From Halobacteriaceae archaeon Tc-Br11_E2g27 (GTDB lineage Archaea; Halobacteriota; Halobacteria; Halobacteriales; Haloarculaceae), in the NCBI GenBank assembly GCA_001564135.1, contig LKNH01000075.1, forward strand, positions 1 to 10,295: DNA of 10,295 nucleotides. Reading direction: 5' to 3'. The notes under the pieces are model-generated. The model made no database searches. It was not told where the DNA came from and was given only the letters and a program-made list of their open reading frames with translations. The translations under genes were made by a program, and so were the position numbers. This document shows positions 1-7,654 of this stretch, piece by piece; the first letter of the stretch is position 1; each line of letters opens with the position of its first letter.

Positions 1-2
1 CG

Positions 3-428
3 AGCCACGATGGAGTTGGTGACGGCCATGTCATCGTCGGATTGACTTCGACTGACCTGGCAACCCGGACGAGAACGAATCCCCAGCACATTGAGCAGCT
101 GGGCGAATTCGAAAAGCGGCGCAGTGACCTCGATGCAGAACTGGCGAAATTGAGCGATACCTACTCTGCCTCATACGAAATTCTCCGACTCGAAGATACA
201 CAGGGGCCAGCAGCAACTCGTGACGATATTGACGCGCTTATTATCTCACCGGAGGCCAAAGCCCAGCGCCGAGCAAACAAAATCAATCGCAGGCGCGTTC
301 AGGATGGGCTTCACCGACTTGAAATCCATACCGCCCCGTTTGTCGTTGCCGAAGATGGAACACGAATTAGCAGTACCCGCATCCGTGATGGGGAGATAGA
401 CGCCCACGGGCGCATTCTCCGAGATTAG
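3..428 (+). CDS. coaD: Phosphopantetheine adenylyltransferase, archaeal type (5' end outside window)
   Basis: The protein would transfer AMP from ATP to 4'-phosphopantetheine, giving dephospho-CoA, the penultimate step of coenzyme A synthesis in the cytoplasm. The frame is open from the left edge, so the true start and the N-terminal HxGH-type ATP site lie outside the window; the TTG at 42 is only an internal codon. The 141 residues present include the VGLTS segment after the first Rossmann strand (about residues 12-16 of the visible part), a run of basic residues typical of the archaeal enzyme, a conserved ISPEAK-like stretch in the middle, and an ISSTRIR motif near the C-terminus that matches the nucleotide-binding ISSTxIR of this nucleotidyltransferase family. 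The gene converges with the flavoprotein gene only 26 bases downstream, and I see no clear T-rich terminator between them. The family call is from recalled motifs. Confidence 0.88.
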   Translation, partial: SHDGVGDGHVIVGLTSTDLATRTRTNPQHIEQLGEFEKRRSDLDAELAKLSDTYSASYEILRLEDTQGPAATRDDIDALIISPEAKAQRRANKINRRRVQDGLHRLEIHTAPFVVAEDGTRISSTRIRDGEIDAHGRILRD

Positions 429-454
429 TGGAGGTACAGCGTAACTGGTGGATT

Positions 455-1816
455 TCACAGCGTGTATTCCGACTCCGCAAACTGGACGTACTGGCCGTTC
501 CGATAGTTACGCTTTGTCAGTTTGTAATCGCTGAAGAGTTTCATGCCAGTCATGCCTGCTTTGACCACGCTCCAGAGTGTATAGTTACCCCGGTTGACCA
601 TCGAATCGACTGTTGAGAACGCAGTGTCCCACTCTGTGGGTCCGTACCGTTCGACGACATCAGCCATGGTCACGTTCCGGCGAAACTCCGAGCCAAGGGC
701 ATCCTTCCAGGCGTGGTTGTAGCTACTGAGGTCCCCTTCCGCGGCTAATTCGCCTGCGAGCTTTCCGGTACGGACGGCAACGTGGTCGCCCCCTTCGTGG
801 AAAGCAGAGGTTCCACCCATTGCCCCGCCCACAACGGCGATACCTGCTGCGGTGGGTGATTCGATTGGGCGCGTCGAAGAGATTGCATATGTTTCCGTTC
901 CCTTTCGTTTCCCACGGTCTTCGACCAGCGGGAAATCATCGAGCGAGTAGGACGGAAACTCCTGTTCGAGCAACCGTTTTAGATACGTTTTCCCCTGTGG
1001 GATTTGCTCATCCTCTTCAGAGAGTAACTGCCACTCGGATGGGTCGTAGTCGTCGATATCTAGCCCGATTGGCATCGTCAGCCCGACGCGAGCGATATTT
1101 TCGTCATTTGGGAAAATCCATGGATAGGCAGTATGGCCAGGCATCACACCCCACCAGAATTTGAGACGGTTTTTCTCGAACAGCTCCTCGGGAATCCGGC
1201 GGTATTCCTGGTAGGCAATGTGGTTTGCCTCCCGTGGGTTCATGACGTCAGCAATACGCTTTTCGTCCGTTGTGAACTGGTCAAGTGTTTCGATAGAGAT
1301 GGTTCGTTGTGGCCCATCAGCCAGGACAAGATACTCCGCTTCGACGGTTTCGCCGTTCGATAGCGAGAGCGTATGACGGTGACTGCCACCGCTCACGTCT
1401 GATTCGACGTCGGTGACGCTGTCGCCGACCTGATAGGTCGCGCCGGCTTCCTCCGCGCGGTCACGAAGCCAGTCGTCGAACGCCGCTCGGTCAAACGCCA
1501 GCCCAAACTCGGAGTACGCTGACTCAATGCCGGTATGGTCGATAGCGAGCGTTTCCGACGGTCCGATAAAGTCGGCCCCATCGAGCGTGCGGAGAATAAT
1601 GTCATCCGGAATCTCGTCAGGAGCGAAATCCATCAGGTCAATCCAGTAATCAAGCAATCCAGCCGCATCGGTGGAGTCAGGGCCGAGGCGCTCGCGGTCC
1701 TCTCTGGGAACTCCTTTTTCGATGAGGAGGGTCTCTGCGCCGCCCTCGGCTGCTTTCCACGCAGCCGAGGAGCCACCGGGGCCCCCTCCGACGATTGCAA
1801 CGTCGACACGTTCCAT
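455..1816 (-). CDS. Geranylgeranyl reductase family FAD-dependent oxidoreductase
   Basis: This is a 453-residue flavoprotein of the group that reduces isoprenoid double bonds, such as the geranylgeranyl chains of archaeal lipids or the prenyl tail of menaquinone. The N-terminus has an FAD Rossmann motif, VAIVGGGPGG (residues 6-15), with E33 at the end of the second strand. A DG motif follows at 167-168 (VLADGPQR). A YPWIFP block at 231-236 followed by ARVGL matches the YxWxFP...VGxG signature of the family. The second FAD-binding region (about 327-350) reads VVGGAMGG rather than the usual GDAAG, so the expected Asp is Gly331. The protein is longer than the classical archaeal enzyme of about 400 residues, with an extra C-terminal part. 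ATG start; an ATATAT box about 27 bases upstream implies a leaderless transcript. The substrate cannot be decided from sequence: haloarchaea carry several paralogues. Confidence 0.85.
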   Translation of the reverse strand: MERVDVAIVGGGPGGSSAAWKAAEGGAETLLIEKGVPREDRERLGPDSTDAAGLLDYWIDLMDFAPDEIPDDIILRTLDGADFIGPSETLAIDHTGIESAYSEFGLAFDRAAFDDWLRDRAEEAGATYQVGDSVTDVESDVSGGSHRHTLSLSNGETVEAEYLVLADGPQRTISIETLDQFTTDEKRIADVMNPREANHIAYQEYRRIPEELFEKNRLKFWWGVMPGHTAYPWIFPNDENIARVGLTMPIGLDIDDYDPSEWQLLSEEDEQIPQGKTYLKRLLEQEFPSYSLDDFPLVEDRGKRKGTETYAISSTRPIESPTAAGIAVVGGAMGGTSAFHEGGDHVAVRTGKLAGELAAEGDLSSYNHAWKDALGSEFRRNVTMADVVERYGPTEWDTAFSTVDSMVNRGNYTLWSVVKAGMTGMKLFSDYKLTKRNYRNGQYVQFAESEYTL

Positions 1817-1838
1817 ACCAGTGTGGGTCTCTCTCGGG

Positions 1839-1848
1839 ACATATATGC
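1839..1848 (-). promoter_or_regulatory. Putative TATA box of the flavoprotein gene
   Basis: An AT-rich box containing the palindrome CATATATG (1840-1847) is centred about 28 bases upstream of the ATG at 1816. This is the distance expected when transcription starts at or beside the start codon. No Shine-Dalgarno sequence is present between box and ATG. Confidence 0.6.
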
Positions 1849-1941
1849 GCTCTCATCTTATTCGCTCAGGCTATTCCCCCGCATACTGTCCTGATACGTA
1901 TTATTTACTTACATTTGTTTTCGGATTTGTTTCATACTGCC

Positions 1942-2007
1942 GGACGTAACTTTTTTTTACCATACTCGCCACCCCAAGGTGGCGAGATTGTTTCAAGGCT
2001 TACGTCC
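1942..2007. repeat. Nested inverted repeat in the divergent spacer before fumC
   Basis: The inner element is a perfect 9-bp palindrome, CTCGCCACC (1965-1973) and GGTGGCGAG (1978-1986), with a CCAA loop. It sits almost symmetrically inside a second perfect 8-bp inverted repeat, GGACGTAA (1942-1949) and TTACGTCC (2000-2007). A T8 run lies at 1951-1958. Both arms are upstream of the predicted fumC TATA box, so the structure is probably not in the fumC mRNA. It may be a regulator-binding site, a terminator of unseen transcripts, or the relic of a small palindrome-bearing mobile element. Confidence 0.8.
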
Positions 2008-2022
2008 AGTAGTATCAGTAGC

Positions 2023-2028
2023 TTTTAC
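2023..2028 (+). promoter_or_regulatory. Putative TATA box of fumC
   Basis: TTTTAC lies in an otherwise GC-rich stretch and is centred 27 bases before the ATG at 2053. This predicts a leaderless fumC transcript, and the lack of any Shine-Dalgarno sequence between box and ATG agrees with it. Confidence 0.55.
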
Positions 2029-2052
2029 GCATCGCCGGTCGAAGCCACACGT

Positions 2053-3462
2053 ATGGCTGACGAAAACTACCGCACTGAACAGGACAGTCTCGGTGAGATG
2101 CAAGTTCCGGCCGATGCCTACTGGGGCGCACAGACCCAGCGGGCGGTCCAGAACTTTCCAATCAGTGATGTCCGGTTTGGTCGACGGTTCATCCGCGCGC
2201 TCGGCGTCGTAAAGAAGGGTGCTGCACAGGCAAACCGTGACCTCGGTCTCGTTGACGAGGACAAAGCCGAGTGCATTATCGAGGCAGCCGATGAGGTTAT
2301 TGCCGGCGAATTCGACGACCAGTTTGTCGTCGATGTGTTCCAGACCGGTTCGGGAACGTCCTCAAACATGAACGCGAACGAGGTCATTTCGAACCGTGCG
2401 ACGGAACTCTACGGCGGTGAGATTGGCACTCGTGAAATTCACCCGAACGACCACGTTAACTACGGCCAATCAAGCAATGATGTCATTCCGACAGCGATGC
2501 ACATCTCGGCACTCGAAGCCGTTGAAAAAGACGTCATTCCAGCGCTTGAAACGCTCGAAGAAGCCCTTGCGGCCAAAGAGGACGAGTTTGCGGATGTCGT
2601 CAAAACAGGTCGAACCCACTTGCAGGATGCCACACCTGTCACACTCGGTCAGGAGTTCGGCGGCTACCGAACACAGGTCGAAAAGGGAATCGTCCGCGTT
2701 GAATCCGTCCGCGCCCACCTCGGAGAACTCGCACTCGGTGGCACTGCAACAGGGACCGGCCTGAACACGCACCCGGAGTTCCCTGAGCGCGCAGCGGAGT
2801 ATATCTCCGAGGAAACTGGTCTTGAGTTCCGCGAAGCTGACAACCACTTCGAAGCCCAGGCAGCACACGACGCGATGAGCGAGGCACACGGTGCGCTCCG
2901 GACCGTTGCAGGCAGCCTCAACAAGATTGCAAACGACCTCCGATTGCTGGCCTCTGGCCCACGGAACGGGCTTGGTGAACTCGAACAGCCCGAAAATCAG
3001 CCCGGTTCCTCTATCATGCCCGGCAAAATTAACCCGGTAATCGCGGAGGCAATCAACCAGGTTCACACGCAGGTCGTCGGCAACGATGCAGCTATCTCGA
3101 ACGGTGCAGCCGATGGGCAGATTGACCTCAACCTCTACAAACCGGTGCTGGCACACAACTTCCTCCAGTCCGCGGAGATTCTCTCGAACGGCAGCGAAAT
3201 ATTCGCCGAACGGTTTGTTGCGCCGCTCGAAGCGAACAAGGAGTTCTGTGAAGAGCAGGTCGAACAGAGCATGGCACTCGCCACGGCCCTCAACCCGGCA
3301 ATCGGCTACGACAAAGCCAGCGATGTCGCAAAGACGGCCCTCAAGGAAGGAAAGACTGTCCGCGAAGTCACCATCGAGAAGGGGTATCTCACCGAAGAGG
3401 AAGCCGATGAGGTGCTTGACCCACGCAAGATGACCGAACGCGTTATCCTCGGCGACGACTGA
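2053..3462 (+). CDS. fumC: Fumarate hydratase, class II
   Basis: This 469-residue enzyme interconverts fumarate and L-malate in the TCA cycle and is a cytoplasmic homotetramer in its family. Visible family blocks, in order: TGSGTSSNMNANE (98-110), HPNDHVNYGQSSND (130-143), TGRTHLQDATP (185-195) with the catalytic His equivalent H189, and the lyase signature GSSIMPGKINP (318-328) with catalytic Ser S319. The following GND...HNFLQS stretch (343-373) and the C-terminal LTEEEADEVLDPRKMT favour fumarase over aspartate ammonia-lyase, which has a different sequence there. Length matches the family. The frame is open further upstream, but ATG 2053 begins the homologous region and sits 27 bases after a TATA-like box. 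It diverges from the flavoprotein gene and converges with the carotenoid oxygenase. Confidence 0.95.
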   Translation: MADENYRTEQDSLGEMQVPADAYWGAQTQRAVQNFPISDVRFGRRFIRALGVVKKGAAQANRDLGLVDEDKAECIIEAADEVIAGEFDDQFVVDVFQTGSGTSSNMNANEVISNRATELYGGEIGTREIHPNDHVNYGQSSNDVIPTAMHISALEAVEKDVIPALETLEEALAAKEDEFADVVKTGRTHLQDATPVTLGQEFGGYRTQVEKGIVRVESVRAHLGELALGGTATGTGLNTHPEFPERAAEYISEETGLEFREADNHFEAQAAHDAMSEAHGALRTVAGSLNKIANDLRLLASGPRNGLGELEQPENQPGSSIMPGKINPVIAEAINQVHTQVVGNDAAISNGAADGQIDLNLYKPVLAHNFLQSAEILSNGSEIFAERFVAPLEANKEFCEEQVEQSMALATALNPAIGYDKASDVAKTALKEGKTVREVTIEKGYLTEEEADEVLDPRKMTERVILGDD

Positions 3463-3474
3463 ACAGCCAGCATC

Positions 3475-3487
3475 TTATTTTTCTCTT
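3475..3487 (+). terminator. T-rich terminator after fumC
   Basis: A pyrimidine tract with T5 at 3478-3482 starts 13 bases after the fumC stop codon, before the oppositely oriented carotenoid oxygenase ends at 3507. Archaeal terminators are typically oligo-T tracts without a required hairpin. I see no equally strong T tract on the minus strand here. Confidence 0.5.
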
Positions 3488-3506
3488 CGGCTGAATCTCC
3501 AGGGTC

Positions 3507-4922
3507 TCATTCTTGAGGTCGACTGAAAAACCGACCGTGGAAGCCAAACGGATTGTGCTGTGGAAGTGTTACTCTTGCTCGTTCGGTGAGCGTCTTGGCA
3601 TCGAACACGAACAGTAGTGACTGCTCAGCGTTGACGTCAAGGGCCGTCGCCAACACAACACCATCGTCTTCGGCGGTTGCATCCGGCCGAATTACTGGAA
3701 TCGGCTCCTCAATGTATAGGCCATCCTCCCATCGCTCGACGGACTGCCCACGTTCGGTATCGATTTTTACGACTCCGTTTGCACCCTGCCGGTCAGTCGC
3801 CTGCGCGTAGGCGTACCGGTACGGGTGGGTCATCCGCTCGTCCGGCACAGTCGGTAGTTCAACCCCGCCGGGAAACAGTCGTTTGCGTGTCGGTGTCCCT
3901 GAAAACGGAAGGTAAAAGCGGACCGCTCGTCCTGGAATAGTCCCGTTGAACCCCTCTGATTCGAGCGCGTCGAGACTGAGCGAGTTGACGATGCTCTCGT
4001 CCTCAAACGAAATCAGGTCGATAACGACGCCATCTTCGGTATCGTACGTGTTAATCGTATGGAAAGTAAAGAACGGCTCTACCGCATGGCGTCGCACTAT
4101 CTCACCGGTATCTCGCTCAACAATCGTTAGTTCAGTTTCCCGGTTATCTTCCCATCGAAGCAGGTCGAAAAACCCCTCGTGAAATGGCGACAGGGTTCGC
4201 TTGAGGTCAATTCGGAGTGGGGTCTCAACCAGTATGATATGGCGCTGACTGACTCCGAGGCTGTGTACGTAGGCAGGCTTACCCGCAGCAGGGATAGTCG
4301 TAATTAGCTCGCGTCTTCGAGTTCCGTCGGGAATCCGGAACAGATGATAGCGGTGCGTCCGGCCAAATTCCAGCGCGTGCCCGATGTGTTCACCCCTGTG
4401 GTTATCGTGAACGAGGTGGGCACTAATCATGTGACAGGTAAACGAGTCAGCAAAGCGGAACTTGCCGGCGGTTGCAAGCGTTTCGGGGTCAAAACTGACC
4501 CAGTTTGGCACCTCAGTGAGTGCCACAAACTTACCGTCGAGGCGGGCGATATGGACGTTCGCGTTATCGGTTGGGTCCGGCGGGCCGATGTTCCGGACCC
4601 AGTTGAGTACCTTTGAAAGCCCGTCTTCATCCGTTGCGAACTGTCCGGTTAGCGTTCCATCGGCGGCATCCGCGTAGCTTTCAGTTCGGAGAAATCGGTT
4701 ACTGTAACGCACTGAGCCGGCGTCAAACTCGTATTTTTGTAGCATCGCCAGCCCGTCGAACCAGTGGTTTAGCCGCGTCTCCCCGACGGTGAACGAGCCT
4801 GGTCCGTTACGAATCAGCGTCCCCGAGAGCCAGTCCGGAACTGTTCCCTCGACAGGGAGTTCAACGGTTTCGTACTCGCTCCCGACCGACTGAAATCCTG
4901 CCTCAAAAGCGTTCGTCGTCAC
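3507..4922 (-). CDS. Carotenoid oxygenase (RPE65/CCD family)
   Basis: This 471-residue protein belongs to the non-haem iron family that splits carotenoid or apocarotenoid double bonds with O2. All four iron-binding histidines can be placed: H169 in SAH followed by DNHRGE, H220 in YVHSLGV, H288 in FHTINTYD and H462 in the C-terminal FGFHGRFF. The N-terminal RNGPGSF (38-44) and NHWFDGLAML (52-61) blocks are also typical. No signal peptide or clear membrane helix is seen. The start is GTG, chosen because the N-terminus aligns with the family and a TTTAA box lies 27 bases upstream. A plausible role is retinal supply from beta-carotene for rhodopsins, or breakdown of C40/C50 carotenoids, but the cleavage site is unknown. 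Haloarchaeal retinal synthesis is usually assigned to the unrelated Brp/Blh family. topA lies 84 bases upstream on the same strand. Confidence 0.9.
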   Translation of the reverse strand: MTTNAFEAGFQSVGSEYETVELPVEGTVPDWLSGTLIRNGPGSFTVGETRLNHWFDGLAMLQKYEFDAGSVRYSNRFLRTESYADAADGTLTGQFATDEDGLSKVLNWVRNIGPPDPTDNANVHIARLDGKFVALTEVPNWVSFDPETLATAGKFRFADSFTCHMISAHLVHDNHRGEHIGHALEFGRTHRYHLFRIPDGTRRRELITTIPAAGKPAYVHSLGVSQRHIILVETPLRIDLKRTLSPFHEGFFDLLRWEDNRETELTIVERDTGEIVRRHAVEPFFTFHTINTYDTEDGVVIDLISFEDESIVNSLSLDALESEGFNGTIPGRAVRFYLPFSGTPTRKRLFPGGVELPTVPDERMTHPYRYAYAQATDRQGANGVVKIDTERGQSVERWEDGLYIEEPIPVIRPDATAEDDGVVLATALDVNAEQSLLFVFDAKTLTERARVTLPQHNPFGFHGRFFSRPQE

Positions 4923-4944
4923 AGCCGGTAGTAGGTGTGAATGC

Positions 4945-4953
4945 AGTTAAACT
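4945..4953 (-). promoter_or_regulatory. Putative TATA box of the carotenoid oxygenase gene
   Basis: Read on the minus strand the site is AGTTTAACT, a good haloarchaeal TATA match, centred 27 bases before the GTG start at 4922. It supports both the GTG start and a leaderless transcript separate from topA. Confidence 0.6.
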
Positions 4954-4978
4954 CTCGGCGCAGACAAGTCCGTGACCT

Positions 4979-5001
4979 CAGAACAAAAAGAGCTGTTTCT
5001 G
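4979..5001 (-). terminator. Possible topA terminator
   Basis: On the minus strand, just after the topA stop, CAGAAACA and TGTTCTG form an imperfect inverted repeat (one bulge) around a loop that contains T5 (4985-4989). It would separate topA transcription from the downstream carotenoid oxygenase, which has its own TATA box. Weak evidence. Confidence 0.35.
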
Positions 5002-5006
5002 CCAAT

Positions 5007-7487
5007 TTACCCAGGAATCTGTGCCTGCCAATCGCGAAGTTGGCTAACTGTCACCCCCTGGATCTCGTTGGCAAGTCGCTCAACATCCGCTGTTTCGAGG
5101 TCTTCCGGGCTGTCGATACCGACCTGTTCTAGCTTTTCTGCGGTTTTCGCTCCGATTCCGTTGACATCTTCGAGTTCAGTGATTGCCTGTTCGCGCTGGT
5201 ACTCCTCGAAGTTACAGATTGGACAGCCAAGTTCCCACGGCTCCTCGCCGTTATGGACGACCAGTTCCGGCAAGTCGTGGTCCTCACACCGCTCGTCCGT
5301 CACCTCAATCTCACCCCGACGGGGCAGCGGCAGCGAGTACTCACAGTCAGGATAGCGCAGACAGCCAACCAAGCGAGAACCGGAGCGAAGCTTCTTGATG
5401 GCGAGTTCGCCGCCATGTTCTTCGCCACATTCGGGACAACTGCCGATGACGCGGTCTTCGCTTTCGTCCGCTTCTGCAGCCGCACATCGCGGACAGCCAT
5501 GGACGAACGTATCCCGTCCGGCAAGCATTTTGACATGGTTCATCTCGTGTTGCTCACACGTCTCTTCAATAACGAGCGGTTCGCCAGTACTTGGCAACGG
5601 GAGCGTAAACCGACAGTCCGGAAAGCCCTCACAGCCGACGAAATACGAGCCCTGTCTGCTTCGTCGAACGAGTAGTTGGTCACCGCAGTCGGGACATGGA
5701 CCGAGTCGTCGGTCTGCTTTGAGCGATTCCTGTAGATGCTCGCCAATTTCCTCGCGGGAGTTACGCAGTTGCGCGAACACCTCCTCAAGCATCTCGCGGG
5801 ATGCATCGGCCACCTCATCAAGCGTGGCCTCACCCTCGGCGATGGCTGACATATCTTCTTCGAGTTGGGCTGTCATTTCCTCGCTGACAACTTGCTCTGC
5901 AAAGGCCTCTGCTGCCTCGACGACCGCCTCAGCAAGCTTCGTCGGGCGTGGTGGGTCGTCTTCGAGATAGCCACGGTCGTACAGTTTTTCGATGGTGTGG
6001 TGTCTAGTCGATTTTGTCCCCACCCCCATTTTTTCCATATTTTTGATAATTCTGGATTGTCCGTACCGGCGTGGCGGCTGGGTTTCCTTGTCCTCGCTGG
6101 TTACCTCGGTGACAGCAAGGGTCTCACCTTCCTCAACCGCTGGGACGTAGTTTTCGCTTGTACTACTGTAGGGATAGACAGCGTGGTATCCTTCTTCGAC
6201 GAGGCGCTTGCCGTTAGCTTTGAACTGGTGGCCCGCTATTTCTGCGACGACGCGCAGGTGTTTCCACGTTGCTGGCTCGGCAACCGTGGCGAAATACCGT
6301 CGGACGACGAGTTCGTAAATTTGCCACTCATCGTCGCTGAGTGCGCCCCAGTCGGGTAGCTCTCCGGTCGGGTGAATTGGCGGGTGGTCGGTGGTCTCTT
6401 CGTCGCCTTCAGTTGGCTCAAGCGATTCCAACTCGAGCAGAGACTCTGCATCCTCGCGGAATTCCTTACTGTCGAGAAACTCCTCAACAAGTGCTTCCGG
6501 GTCGAGGTCGTCAGGATAGACTGTGTTATCGGTTCTTGGGTAGGTGATGTATCCGGCCGTGTAGAGTTCCTCAGCGATAGACATCGCCTGCCCGGCAGAA
6601 AAGCCAAGAGAGCCAGCCGCGCTGATGAAGGCCGTCGTGTTGAACGGCTCCGGTGGGCTGTCAGTTCTGGTTCGCTCTCGTACCTCCGTAACGAGTGCTT
6701 CACCCACGTCACGAACCGTCTCGTAGACCTGTTCGGCAGTTGCTTCCTCCCAGATGCGCTCTGCTTCGCTGCCGTCATCATCGTAGAAGTACTGGGCCTC
6801 AAAGCCCTCGCCGTTTTTGGCCAACTCCGCAAACAGTTCCCAGTATGCGTCGGGTTCGAACGCCTGAATCTCGCGTTCTCGGTCGACAATAAGTTTGAGC
6901 GTCGGTGACTGGACACGACCGACGGAGATGAAGTCATCACCGAGTTGGCGCGCTGACAGCGACAGAAATCGGGTCAGTGCAGCGCCCCAGATGAGGTCGA
7001 TAATCTGTCTTGCTTCTCCTGCCGCAGCGAGGTCGAAGTCGAGTTCGTCAGGTTCTGCAAATGCGTCTCGAACTTCATTTTCCGTAATTGAGGAGAATCG
7101 AACACGTTCGATATCGCCTTCAACGGCCTCTTCAACGAGTTCGTAGGCTTCCTTACCGATGAGTTCTCCCTCACGGTCGTAGTCTGTGGCAATAATAGCA
7201 GAACTGGCCTCTGCTGCGAGTTCCTCAAGCGTGCGAACGATGTTCTCTTGGGTGGGTTCTGTCACGATTTCAGCGTCGATAAGCTCTACCGGCTCTGCAT
7301 CACGCCAGTTGCTGTACTCCTCGGGAAAATCAAGCCCAACAACGTGACCGGAGAGACCAACGACACAGTGTGCACCCCATCGATAGACGTTCACACCGTT
7401 ACGTTGTTCGGTCGCGGCACTCCCCTCGCTCAGTATCTCGGCAATCCGTCGGGCGGCGTTATCCTTCTCTGTAATAATGAGTTTCAT
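5007..7487 (-). CDS. topA: DNA topoisomerase I (type IA)
   Basis: This 826-residue enzyme relaxes negatively supercoiled DNA by transient cleavage of one strand. The N-terminal Toprim domain shows the catalytic Glu in ITEKD (E7) and the metal-binding TDYDREGE (101-108, D102 and D104). The active-site tyrosine is Y316 in YITYPRTDN. SVGRVQSPTL (188-197) is another type IA block. The C-terminus has two copies of a zinc module. Copy one has C598/C601/C619/C625 and C644-x2-H647 with C665/C668; copy two has C684/C687/C709/C715 and C734-x2-H737 with C755/C758. A helix-hairpin-helix-type domain follows (about 769-823, VNGIGAKTAEKL). The MKLIITEKDN start is typical and the ATG is unambiguous. The gene diverges from sod; on the other side the carotenoid oxygenase lies downstream but is probably a separate unit. 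Confidence 0.95.
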   Translation of the reverse strand: MKLIITEKDNAARRIAEILSEGSAATEQRNGVNVYRWGAHCVVGLSGHVVGLDFPEEYSNWRDAEPVELIDAEIVTEPTQENIVRTLEELAAEASSAIIATDYDREGELIGKEAYELVEEAVEGDIERVRFSSITENEVRDAFAEPDELDFDLAAAGEARQIIDLIWGAALTRFLSLSARQLGDDFISVGRVQSPTLKLIVDREREIQAFEPDAYWELFAELAKNGEGFEAQYFYDDDGSEAERIWEEATAEQVYETVRDVGEALVTEVRERTRTDSPPEPFNTTAFISAAGSLGFSAGQAMSIAEELYTAGYITYPRTDNTVYPDDLDPEALVEEFLDSKEFREDAESLLELESLEPTEGDEETTDHPPIHPTGELPDWGALSDDEWQIYELVVRRYFATVAEPATWKHLRVVAEIAGHQFKANGKRLVEEGYHAVYPYSSTSENYVPAVEEGETLAVTEVTSEDKETQPPRRYGQSRIIKNMEKMGVGTKSTRHHTIEKLYDRGYLEDDPPRPTKLAEAVVEAAEAFAEQVVSEEMTAQLEEDMSAIAEGEATLDEVADASREMLEEVFAQLRNSREEIGEHLQESLKADRRLGPCPDCGDQLLVRRSRQGSYFVGCEGFPDCRFTLPLPSTGEPLVIEETCEQHEMNHVKMLAGRDTFVHGCPRCAAAEADESEDRVIGSCPECGEEHGGELAIKKLRSGSRLVGCLRYPDCEYSLPLPRRGEIEVTDERCEDHDLPELVVHNGEEPWELGCPICNFEEYQREQAITELEDVNGIGAKTAEKLEQVGIDSPEDLETADVERLANEIQGVTVSQLRDWQAQIPG

Positions 7488-7532
7488 GTGGAAAGCGGTC
7501 GGCTGTTACTGTCGGTTGGGTTGGATACGGTG

Positions 7533-7540
7533 TAAAGGTT
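7533..7540 (-). promoter_or_regulatory. Putative topA promoter core
   Basis: On the minus strand the sequence AACCTTTA is followed by CACC. The TTTA box lies about 47 bases before the topA ATG, which would give a leader of about 20 bases. The same eight bases occur in the opposite orientation at 7620-7627 in front of sod, which supports both as BRE/TATA elements. There is no good Shine-Dalgarno sequence. Confidence 0.45.
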
Positions 7541-7619
7541 TTCGAGAGGTACTCACCGAGAGATGGGACCGGTATTGAATAAAAGCCTGCGGGTGAGCCG
7601 AGTGACTGGCCGCCTTCTC

Positions 7620-7628
7620 AACCTTTAA
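7620..7628 (+). promoter_or_regulatory. Putative sod promoter core
   Basis: AACCTTTAA matches a haloarchaeal BRE/TATA element. A start about 26 bases downstream would give a leader of some 12-16 bases containing the GGAGG ribosome-binding site. A second AT-rich box, TTTATTA at 7643-7649, is too close to the ATG (18 bases) to be the TATA box. Confidence 0.5.
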
Positions 7629-7654
7629 CAGGAAGCCACTCGTTTATTAGGGTC

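Noticed and set aside
1795..2052. N-terminal extension of fumC by 86 codons
   Set aside because: The extra region overlaps the divergent promoter and palindromes, is not acidic and not homologous; ATG 2053 is preceded by a TATA box at the right distance.
2470..3156. A 228-codon open frame antisense to fumC
   Set aside because: It lies wholly inside a clear fumC gene, shows no recognisable motif, and long antisense frames are common in GC-rich haloarchaeal genes because of codon bias.
2053..3462. Aspartate ammonia-lyase or argininosuccinate lyase instead of fumarase
   Set aside because: The HNFLQS segment after GND, the SGTSSNMNANE block and the C-terminal DPRKMT block fit class II fumarase better.
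6236..6940. A 234-codon minus-strand open frame overlapping topA in another frame
   Set aside because: It is Ser/Arg/Thr-rich as expected of a shifted frame of an acidic gene, and the topA frame has all catalytic motifs.
7552..7597. CTCACC/GGTGAG inverted repeat in the topA-sod spacer
   Set aside because: Only six base pairs over 46 bases and no relation to the promoter cores; likely chance.
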